From assembly GCA_005879655.1 (NCBI GenBank), contig VBJK01000138.1:1-11356 (forward strand): DNA of 11,356 bases. The letters are read 5' to 3'. The notes beneath the pieces are model-generated. The model searched no databases, had not been told where the DNA came from, and saw only the letters and a list, made by a program, of their open reading frames with translations. The position numbers and the translations under genes were made by a program. Position 1 is the first letter of the stretch. Each line of letters starts with the position of its first letter. The DNA is from Chloroflexota bacterium. GTDB taxonomy: Bacteria > Chloroflexota > Ktedonobacteria > Ktedonobacterales > Ktedonobacteraceae. Below, piece by piece: positions 1-6,704 of the stretch.

Positions 1-88
1 CACTGACTAAAGGTTCTTTTGGCCATTGTTCCTCTAGTTGGCAATAACTTGCTGCCAGTTTGTTGAAGTACAGTCGAGAGCCAAGAGT

Positions 89-211
89 CCTAGTGCATAA
101 TCCCCAAACCCTTTGGGGAATGGGGAAATTTGGACACACCCCAAACCCCGCCAGGGAGGCTTCGCCCCCTGGACCCCCAATCCCTACCACCTCTCTTGTT
201 TCTGCACTAGG
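89..211. repeat. GC-rich MITE/REP-like element with 9-bp terminal inverted repeats
   Basis: The ends are exact inverted copies: CCTAGTGCA at 89-97 and TGCACTAGG at 203-211. Inside are a perfect 7-bp stem with a 3-base loop (CCCCAAA/TTTGGGG, 102-118) and a longer hairpin at 151-172 (CCAGGG + GGC against GCC + CCCTGG, one bulged A, TTC loop). Runs of GGGG at 115-125 and CCCC at 139-149 allow alternative pairing. No target-site duplication is obvious next to the ends. The structure fits a short non-autonomous repeat of the kind dispersed in Ktedonobacteria genomes; copy number cannot be judged from this window. Confidence 0.5.
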
Positions 212-220
212 GCTATAACG

Positions 221-265
221 CGCCAAAGGCGGCAAAGCTCTTTGAGCAGGAAGCCGCCAAAGCGG
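221..265. repeat. Cluster of small hairpins downstream of the PBP gene
   Basis: Three hairpins follow one another: CGCC-AAA-GGCG (221-231), GCTC-TTT-GAGC (237-247) and CCGC-CAAA-GCGG (254-265). An alternative longer fold pairs GGCGGC (228-233) with GCCGCC (253-258), enclosing the middle hairpin. The cluster lies about 55 bases past the minus-strand stop of the PBP gene, so it could act as its transcript end. There is no clean U-tract, so a repeat element is as likely as a terminator. Confidence 0.4.
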
Positions 266-318
266 AAATCTCTCTATCACCTACCGTATTTTAAAGTCAG
301 AGTTTCAAGTATAAACAC

Positions 319-2832
319 CTACTCATTACAATTATTATCCTGGCATCTCGTCCAGCACCAGAAAAGGATGCATTGTTCAGGTGAGTTGCGGTTGCTACTC
401 CCATGAATTGTGGGCATTGTCCCATCAATAAACCAGTCGCTAACGGTCGGCTCATTAAAGTTGGGCAATAAGCCTGTGTTGGCCGAGCCGCTACCCCGGT
501 GAACATTATCCGGCTGGACAAAGTTATCTGGCGGCAAGTTGTAACGTTGGGAGGCATACTGCATAATATCGTGCCAGATAGGACCCGCCCCTGTAATACC
601 AATCACGTTATACATGATGGTGTTGTCGCTATTACCAGCCCATACACCCACCGCCAAGTGGGGCGTATAGCCCACCGTCCAGTTGTCACGGAAGCTATCC
701 GTGGTACCTGTTTTCGCAGCCGCCGGACGATCCAGTTCTAGCGGGTTGCCAGGGAAGAACTCGCGATAGCGCGCTGTTTTATCGGAGAGAATACTGCTGA
801 TCAGGTACGCTACATCCTCACCAACTGCGCGTACACCTTGAGGATGTTCGTTATATTTGTAGATGACCTGTCCCTTGTTATCTCGTATCTCCAGGATAGA
901 TGTCGGTGACGCCCGCAGACCCCTATTGGCGAAGGTGGCATACGCACCCGTCATGTGCAGTAGCGAGACCTCTTTAGAGCCGATGGCCATCGACGGCCCA
1001 ATCTGGGCTTCTGGTAGGTTGGCAACCTCACTCAAGCCCAGCCGTCCGGCCATATTCTGTACGTTGGAGAGACCCGTGAACATAATGGCGTCAATGGCAG
1101 GAATATTGAAGGAATTGGCTACCGCCGTACGTACCGTCATGGGATAATCCGTGTGGAACTTCCCATCGTAATTTTGTGGAGAATAGTAACCGCTATTCGT
1201 TTTGCGTGGATAGACCGTCTTATGGTCGGGTATGATCATCGCAGGATACCAGCCCATCTCGAAGGCGGTTGCATAAACAATTGGCTTGAAGGATGAACCA
1301 GGCTGGCGTAGAGCTAATGCTGCATTATCCTCGCCTTGCATCTGCGCTGTATTCATGCCAGAGTATTGAGCACTCCCATCCATGGCCAGGATCTCTCCAT
1401 TGGCCGGATTCATTACCACCGCCGCACCATTGTTCACATTATTGCTAATGTTCAGCGGCCCATAGTACCCCAGATAGGAATCCTCTTGCGGCTTGTACAG
1501 ATGATTGTAGACTATCTGCTCAACATTATGCTCTAGCTCCAGATCGAGCGTCGTATAGATGCTATAACCGCCATCAGCTAGATTTTGCGCACCCAGCAAT
1601 GGTACCAGAATCTTGTCGATCAGATAGTGCACAAAATGGGGAGCCTGCATCATGTGATTGCTGGTATGAGACTTAAACTGCGTACTCTCTATCTCCTGGT
1701 GGGCCTGTAACGCTTGCTCCTGCGTGATCATGCCCAATGAGAGCATGGCTTGCAGCACATCATTTTGTCGTGCCAGTGCCGCCTGTTTATTACTGATGGG
1801 ATTATAGAGACTAGGACTCTGTGGCAGGCCAGCCAGTAGCGTAGCCTGGGCTAAATCCAGACGAGCAATGGCAGGTTTACAGACTTTATTCGTGCATTGC
1901 GGCATGAGTCCAAAGTAATCCTCTATTGCTGCCTCTGCACCGTAATTGACATTGCCGTAGTAGACGGTGTTCAGGTACATCTCCATGATCTTGAAGCGCT
2001 CTTCTTTGGCATACTTCTTAGCCAGACCTATCGCCAGCAGTGCTTCTTCGCCTTTGAGCTGGAAGTTACGCTCCTGACCCAAGAAGAGCTGATTTTTGAT
2101 CAGCTGTTGTGTAATCGTGCTACCACCTTCAACGATGCCGTGATTGTGTAAGTTAGAGAGGGTGGCCCTGGCGATGCCAGAGAGGTCAACTCCATCGTTA
2201 TTCCAGAAGCTGTGATCTTCAGCTGCTACAGTGGCTTTGACGAGCCAGGGCGAAATATCCTCATAGTTAACGTAGGTTCGCCGCCCCTTTCCCTGTTGCT
2301 GATCGTAAAGCTCGTAAAGGAGTTTACCATTGCGATCATAGATATGTGTCGTCTGAAATAGTGAGTGCTGGGCCAGACCATCGAGCAGAGGCATTTGTTC
2401 CTGGTAATAAGCATAGACTGCACTGGCACCACTTGAGAGCAGGATGCTAGTGGCGACAAGCAGGATGGCGGCACTCATGGCAAAATGGAGCGCTAATTGC
2501 TGCTTACCACGTCTCTGGTGCCGCCTGTACATCATGATACGGTTGATACGCGCTCGCCGTCGTGCGCCCAGAGTTTGGGCGTTACTGCGCGACTCCCTTG
2601 CCGGTAGCTGTAAGCCGATCGGCACTGTAGAGGGTCTGGCGCTCTCTTGAGAGACGGTATCTTGGGGAACCGTGTCATTGCTATTACTCGCGGCAGGCTT
2701 GTGATCAGATGTGATAACTGCGTCACTCACAACGGTGCTGGTCTGAGTGGTATGAGGGGTCTCACTGTTATGCTCTGGAGAGAGCTGGCCGTTGTGTTTT
2801 TGCTGATCTTTATCAAGGTCACTTATGGACAT
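319..2832 (-). CDS. Class A penicillin-binding protein (bifunctional transglycosylase/transpeptidase)
   Basis: This 837-residue protein polymerises lipid II into glycan strands and cross-links the stem peptides at the outer face of the membrane. Residues 1-110 form a cytoplasmic tail rich in Ser, Thr and Gln that ends in a very basic stretch. A membrane anchor follows at about 116-142. The GT51 transglycosylase domain spans about 160-340, with catalytic E205 in AAEDHSFW, GGSTITQQ at 236-243 and the third motif around E263 (EEALLAIGLAKKY). The transpeptidase domain spans about 465-760, with the SxxK nucleophile S513-K516 (GSSFKP), the SxN motif S574-N576 and KTGTT from K707. The first motif has NNDG where many relatives have HxG. 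The C-terminal tail (about 760-837) is low in complexity and ends with four Cys. The ATG at 2832-2830 is preceded by AGGAAGGA at a normal distance. The PBP1A/2c-like class is clear; the exact orthologue is not. Confidence 0.95.
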   Translation of the reverse strand: MSISDLDKDQQKHNGQLSPEHNSETPHTTQTSTVVSDAVITSDHKPAASNSNDTVPQDTVSQESARPSTVPIGLQLPARESRSNAQTLGARRRARINRIMMYRRHQRRGKQQLALHFAMSAAILLVATSILLSSGASAVYAYYQEQMPLLDGLAQHSLFQTTHIYDRNGKLLYELYDQQQGKGRRTYVNYEDISPWLVKATVAAEDHSFWNNDGVDLSGIARATLSNLHNHGIVEGGSTITQQLIKNQLFLGQERNFQLKGEEALLAIGLAKKYAKEERFKIMEMYLNTVYYGNVNYGAEAAIEDYFGLMPQCTNKVCKPAIARLDLAQATLLAGLPQSPSLYNPISNKQAALARQNDVLQAMLSLGMITQEQALQAHQEIESTQFKSHTSNHMMQAPHFVHYLIDKILVPLLGAQNLADGGYSIYTTLDLELEHNVEQIVYNHLYKPQEDSYLGYYGPLNISNNVNNGAAVVMNPANGEILAMDGSAQYSGMNTAQMQGEDNAALALRQPGSSFKPIVYATAFEMGWYPAMIIPDHKTVYPRKTNSGYYSPQNYDGKFHTDYPMTVRTAVANSFNIPAIDAIMFTGLSNVQNMAGRLGLSEVANLPEAQIGPSMAIGSKEVSLLHMTGAYATFANRGLRASPTSILEIRDNKGQVIYKYNEHPQGVRAVGEDVAYLISSILSDKTARYREFFPGNPLELDRPAAAKTGTTDSFRDNWTVGYTPHLAVGVWAGNSDNTIMYNVIGITGAGPIWHDIMQYASQRYNLPPDNFVQPDNVHRGSGSANTGLLPNFNEPTVSDWFIDGTMPTIHGSSNRNSPEQCILFWCWTRCQDNNCNE

Positions 2833-3334
2833 GCTCTATCCTTCCTGAGTATAGAGGGATGTAGGGACGACCAATCACTGTTTCACTCTACGATAAACAA
2901 TTCTCGTCTTGTCATGCACTCTGACTGATGCTCGTTATGTATAACGCATTACTCACCTGGTTTGTTTCATCATTGAAACCTCTGCTGGCGGATATCCATG
3001 TCGTTCAGACACGGGCAAGCAATAGTCATATATATAGATTACACGCTCGCTCTCCTAAAACGCAATACGAATTGTGTGCCAAAGATGAGCATCCCTACTA
3101 CTATACGAGAGGACGCAAGCTCTCTATTCAGTTCTAGGGGCCGGGCATCCTTTATGCGTGCCCTGGTAGCTACAAAACAGTCAGCCTCACGTCCCTGAGT
3201 GTGTTTTATAAGCACCTGCTTTGTAGTATGATATGTCACAGAGGTGCCATAATGTGTCTTGGCCAATAAATATATCTGAAGCCCTATACTTTGCCGCTTT
3301 TCTGTGTTAGATTTGTTTACGAAAGAAGATAAAA
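2833..3334. promoter_or_regulatory. Divergent intergenic region between the PBP gene and rsmA
   Basis: About 500 bases with no convincing gene must hold promoters for both flanking genes. Two short perfect inverted repeats lie on the PBP side: CGTTAT-GT-ATAACG (2933-2946) and GTTTCA-TCAT-TGAAAC (2964-2979). Both are operator-like in size. A GGGCA/TGCCC stem is at 3143-3163. TATGAT at 3227-3232 is a possible -10 for rsmA, but its -35 (TTTTAT, 17-base spacer) is poor. The minus-strand frame from 3440 to 3039 overlaps the start of rsmA and shows no recognisable family. Confidence 0.35.
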
Positions 3335-4243
3335 TTGACGGAGCATATTGAGAATATACAGCAACCTGATGAGGCGAGTGAGACTGGCGATGCTCTTGAT
3401 CTGACAAATCTGCGTGTGTTGCGCAATATACTTTTAGCACACGGTATGCGCCCTAATAAGTCGTTTGGGCAAAATTTTTTGATTGATCGTGCAGTGCTCT
3501 CAAAAATAGTCGAGGCAGCAGAGCTTTCAGAACAGGATGAAGTGCTGGAGGTGGGCGCTGGCACGGGCGTTTTGACGCGCGAACTGGCACGGTACGCCAA
3601 ACACGTGGTTGCCGTTGAACTAGAACGCGATATGCTCACATTATTACGCAAGACGACCAGTCATTTACATAATGTAGCATTGATCGAGCGCAATCTGCTC
3701 TCTTTTAATCCTGTGGAGTCGTTTGGGCAGGCGTCTTATAAGTTAGTTGCAAATCTGCCTTACTATATTACGGCGGCGGCTTTGCGTTACTTTCTAGAGC
3801 ATGAACATGCCCCTTCATTGCTCGTCGTGATGGTCCAGTGGGAGGTAGCGCAGCGCATCGTTGCAGAACCGGGCGATTTGAGTCTGTTCGCCGTAAGTGT
3901 ACAATTATATGGGAAGCCACGCATCATGGCACGTGTGCCTGCTCAAGCGTTCTATCCTGCGCCAAAGGTTGACTCTGCCATTTTACGCGTGGATGTGCGC
4001 AAAGAGCTTCCCCTTTTGTTCGATGAGCGGGATCGTTTCTTCCGTGTCGTACAGGCTGGTTTTTGTCAAGCCCGCAAGCAACTACACAACTCACTCACGC
4101 ATGGCTTGCATTGTAAAAATACACAGGTGCGGGAGTGGTTGGCTCTTGCCAATATCGAGGCCAACCGTCGCGCAGAAACACTAACTCTTGACGAATGGTT
4201 GCGACTGTGGCGGGTGGTCGAAACTGCCACAAGTAGCCAGTGA
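3335..4243 (+). CDS. rsmA: 16S rRNA (adenine1518-N6/adenine1519-N6)-dimethyltransferase
   Basis: RsmA/KsgA uses four S-adenosylmethionine to dimethylate two adjacent adenines in the loop of helix 45 of 16S rRNA, a late step in 30S maturation in the cytoplasm. The 302 residues show the family signature in order: FGQNFLID (44-51), SAM motif I EVGAGTGVLT (72-81), the acidic motif VAVELERD (92-99), the catalytic NLPYYI (140-145), VQWEVAQRI (168-176), FYPAPKVDSAI (206-216) and the C-terminal FCQARKQLHNSL (243-254). The N-terminus is about 30 residues longer than in short relatives. The start is a TTG at 3335, because an in-frame TAG at 3308-3310 closes the frame upstream and the next ATG falls only just before FGQNF; AGAAG lies about 8 bases before the TTG. 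It is followed closely by the kinase gene, probably in one operon. Confidence 0.96.
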   Translation: MTEHIENIQQPDEASETGDALDLTNLRVLRNILLAHGMRPNKSFGQNFLIDRAVLSKIVEAAELSEQDEVLEVGAGTGVLTRELARYAKHVVAVELERDMLTLLRKTTSHLHNVALIERNLLSFNPVESFGQASYKLVANLPYYITAAALRYFLEHEHAPSLLVVMVQWEVAQRIVAEPGDLSLFAVSVQLYGKPRIMARVPAQAFYPAPKVDSAILRVDVRKELPLLFDERDRFFRVVQAGFCQARKQLHNSLTHGLHCKNTQVREWLALANIEANRRAETLTLDEWLRLWRVVETATSSQ

Positions 4244-4271
4244 ACCCATTAGAAGAATTGAAAAAAGCTGC

Positions 4272-6494
4272 ATGTCTACACAAGAGCAATTCTGTGAACA
4301 ATGTGGGGCTGCCAATAGCTTAACTGGCCGTTACTGTCAATTTTGTGGCACCCTCCTTCCTTTCAGACATGTGACTGGGACGCTGTCAGAGCGGACGTCG
4401 CTCAATGGGCGTTATCAGCTAGAGTCGCTTATTGGTCAAGGAGGTATGGGGGCCGTCTATAAGGCGGTAGATACGCGTTTTAACAATCGTCCTATGGCTA
4501 TTAAGGAGATGAGCCGGGCTGGACTCTCTGATGTACTCGTTCAGGAGGCTGAGGATGCCTTTGAGCGTGAAGCACGCCTATTGGCCGATCTGCTGCACCC
4601 CAATCTTCCTCGCATCTATGATCACTTTACTGAGCATGAACGTTCGTATCTGGTGATGGACTTCATTGAGGGGCAGACGTTAGAAGAGTATTTGGAGCGG
4701 GCAGCTAGTAAGATTATCGCGCTGGAACAGGTGCTGGCCTGGGGTCAACAATTGTGTGATGTCTTGCATTGTCTACACACGCATGAGCCGCCGATTATCT
4801 TTCGCGATCTCAAACCATCCAATGTGATGATGAGCGAGCATGGACACCTCTATCTGATTGACTTCGGCATTGCACGCGTTTTTAAGCCAGGACAGTCCCA
4901 CGATACCGTTGCGCTGGGATCACCAGGCTATGCTGCTCCTGAACAATATGGCAAGGCTCAGAGTACGCCGCGCTCGGATATTTATAGTCTGGGTGCGCTG
5001 CTGCATTGCCTGCTCACCGGTGTTGATCCTAGTGAGCAACCTTTCTTCTTCAAGCAAGCGTCCGAACTCAATCCCGCTGTCCCCTATGAACTGGATGAGC
5101 TATTGCAGCGGATGTTACATATGGATGCGGAAAAGCGGCCTGCCAGTGCTCAGGAAGTACTCAAAGTGTTACGTATGGTTGACGAGATGCGCATTAGTGG
5201 GACGCTCTCGTGGGCGGTGGCACGCCATACAGCGGAGGCCGTGGCAACCATCCACAAAGGGCCTGACTCCAGAGAGTTACTGCGTAGCGCGTACAGCTTA
5301 TACTCACAAAGGCGCATGAAAGAGGCGCTCGCCGTCTACGATGAAGTGATACAGACCGATAGCTCGAATGCGGAAGCCTGGCAAGGGCGCGGCCTCACAC
5401 AAGCGTTAAACGCGCAGCATCGGGAGGCGCTTGAGTCCTTTGAGCGGGCACTACAACTCAATCCCAACTCGCTAGTGGCCTTAAATGGGAAAGGGACTGC
5501 ACTCAATAGACTGCATCGCAACCGCGAAGCGCTCGCCATCTTTGATAAAGCTATCCTGCTGGAACCCGATAATCCTATCTCCTGGAATGGCAAGGGGGCT
5601 GTACAGAGTGCGCTGGGACAGCCAGAGGCGGCCCTGACCTCTTTTGATGTCGCACTACACTTTGATACACATATGGCTCAAGCGTGGAGTAATAAGGGCC
5701 TTGTCTTGCGGCAATTGAGGCGTTATCCCGAAGCGCTACGAGCCTTTGAGAAGGCGCTAGACTATGAGCCAGATTCGTTTGTGCACTGGAATGGCAAAGG
5801 GCAGGTGCTCTATGAGATGATGCGCCTGCGCGAGGCCAGGCAAGCCTTTAATGAGGCGCTGAGCCGTAATAAAAAGTTTGCTCCCGCCTTACTGGGCATC
5901 GGTAACGTTCTCTATGCCGAACAGAGATTATCCGATGCCGTTGATATGTACTCGCGCGCACTCCAGTGTGATCCTAGATTCGTGCGAGCATGGGATCGGC
6001 TGGGCAACGTGCTGGCTGATATGAGACGCTACCATGAAGCACTCAAAGCCTATGATCAGGCCATTCATATTGATGCACGCTATGCCCCCGCGTGGCACGG
6101 GAAAGCCAAGGTGCTCTCTGACATAGAACAGTATCATCTCTCTCTGGACGCCTATGATCAGGCGCTACGCCTCAATCCCAATGCATCTCTGGCCCTAAAT
6201 GGCAAAGGCAATGTGCTCTATCACATACGCATGTATGCTCAGGCATTAGAGTATTATGACCGTGCGTTGCAACAAGATCCACGTATGACCTCGGCTTTTC
6301 ATAACAAGTCGCTGGTTCTTTTGCAACTGGGACAACCTGAGAACGCATTACTGGCAGCTGAAGCTGCCATCCGCCTCGCTCCTCATGATCCTGACAACTG
6401 GCAGCGCAAAGTAGAAGCGCTCAAGAAGTTGCGCCGCCGTAAAGAGGCCCAGATTGCCGAGCAGGAGGTTGCTCGCCTTCGTAGAGGTGCATAG
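4272..6494 (+). CDS. Soluble Ser/Thr protein kinase with N-terminal zinc ribbon and 12 C-terminal TPR units
   Basis: This 740-residue Hanks-type kinase would phosphorylate Ser/Thr on protein partners recruited by its TPR tail. A zinc ribbon at 8-25 has two CxxC pairs (C8/C11, C22/C25). The kinase domain spans about 48-305: glycine loop GQGGMGAVYKA (55-65), ATP-anchoring K78, a catalytic loop with FRD in place of HRD (D179, N184), DFG at 197-199 and APE at 222-224. Residues 333-740 are twelve consecutive 34-residue TPR units with no gaps, ending at the stop codon; four contain NGKG. No membrane segment is visible, unlike many bacterial receptor kinases, so it is probably cytosolic. The ATG at 4272 is preferred because it places the zinc ribbon at the N-terminus. 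The same frame is open upstream to a TTG at 4188, inside rsmA. The 28-base gap suggests co-transcription with rsmA. The ribosome binding site is weak (GAAGAA about 17 bases upstream). Substrate and signal are unknown. Confidence 0.93.
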   Translation: MSTQEQFCEQCGAANSLTGRYCQFCGTLLPFRHVTGTLSERTSLNGRYQLESLIGQGGMGAVYKAVDTRFNNRPMAIKEMSRAGLSDVLVQEAEDAFEREARLLADLLHPNLPRIYDHFTEHERSYLVMDFIEGQTLEEYLERAASKIIALEQVLAWGQQLCDVLHCLHTHEPPIIFRDLKPSNVMMSEHGHLYLIDFGIARVFKPGQSHDTVALGSPGYAAPEQYGKAQSTPRSDIYSLGALLHCLLTGVDPSEQPFFFKQASELNPAVPYELDELLQRMLHMDAEKRPASAQEVLKVLRMVDEMRISGTLSWAVARHTAEAVATIHKGPDSRELLRSAYSLYSQRRMKEALAVYDEVIQTDSSNAEAWQGRGLTQALNAQHREALESFERALQLNPNSLVALNGKGTALNRLHRNREALAIFDKAILLEPDNPISWNGKGAVQSALGQPEAALTSFDVALHFDTHMAQAWSNKGLVLRQLRRYPEALRAFEKALDYEPDSFVHWNGKGQVLYEMMRLREARQAFNEALSRNKKFAPALLGIGNVLYAEQRLSDAVDMYSRALQCDPRFVRAWDRLGNVLADMRRYHEALKAYDQAIHIDARYAPAWHGKAKVLSDIEQYHLSLDAYDQALRLNPNASLALNGKGNVLYHIRMYAQALEYYDRALQQDPRMTSAFHNKSLVLLQLGQPENALLAAEAAIRLAPHDPDNWQRKVEALKKLRRRKEAQIAEQEVARLRRGA

Positions 6495-6513
6495 CGAGTG
6501 TGCGTCATTTTTG

Positions 6514-6535
6514 GCCCTAATAGGGCGGCAGTTTT
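6514..6535 (+). terminator. Weak terminator-like hairpin just after the kinase gene
   Basis: GCCCT (6514-6518) and AGGGC (6522-6526) form a 5-bp stem with a 3-base loop about 20 bases after the stop codon. A TTTT run follows at 6532-6535, slightly too far away for an ideal intrinsic terminator. The strong stem at 6591-6637 is the better candidate. Confidence 0.3.
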
Positions 6536-6590
6536 ATATTCTTGTAAAATGTTGTGCCTGGGGCATGAGCGAATCCATCCCGTAGTTGCA

Positions 6591-6637
6591 GCAAAAATAT
6601 TGCGCCTGACACACAAGCTCAGGCGCAATATTTTTGC
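6591..6637. terminator. Strong bidirectional terminator between convergent kinase and amt genes
   Basis: A perfect 19-bp inverted repeat (6591-6609 with 6619-6637) has a 9-base loop. Its core GCGCCTGA/TCAGGCGC is GC-rich. The outer part gives an AATATTTTT tract after the core on either strand, so the same structure can terminate both transcripts. It lies about 95 bases beyond the kinase stop and about 70 beyond the amt stop. The outer part of each arm is itself nearly palindromic (GCAA...TTGC). Confidence 0.8.
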
Positions 6638-6704
6638 GAGAATACGTATTTATAGGCATGAATGACGCAATGAATTGTACAGTTATGGTTCTAATGCCCT
6701 GTAT

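Larger units (their letters stand above)
1..280 (-). other. Open reading frame running off the left edge, possible gene fragment
   Basis: On the minus strand a frame stays open from a GTG at 280-278 to the window edge, with an in-frame stop just upstream at 283-281. The part nearest the edge (below about position 88) reads like real protein, including LYFNKLAASYCQLEEQW. The part from 89 to 265 is a translation of repeat DNA (Gly/Pro-rich). No convincing ribosome binding site or ATG is visible. It could be the 5' part of a gene whose start was replaced by a repeat insertion, a gene that has captured the repeat, or a chance open frame. The family is not recognised, and confidence that it is coding is low. 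Confidence 0.2.

Noticed and set aside
3143..3163. GGGCA/TGCCC stem in the PBP-rsmA gap, considered as a terminator or small RNA
   Set aside because: Only five pairs with an 11-base loop and no U-tract, and no gene ends nearby.
3039..3440. 133-residue minus-strand frame across the PBP-rsmA gap
   Set aside because: It overlaps the start of rsmA antisense, shows no recognisable motif or ribosome binding site, and has an uneven composition typical of chance frames.
4858..5319. 153-residue plus-strand frame inside the kinase gene
   Set aside because: It is an out-of-frame shadow of the kinase domain and lacks any family feature.
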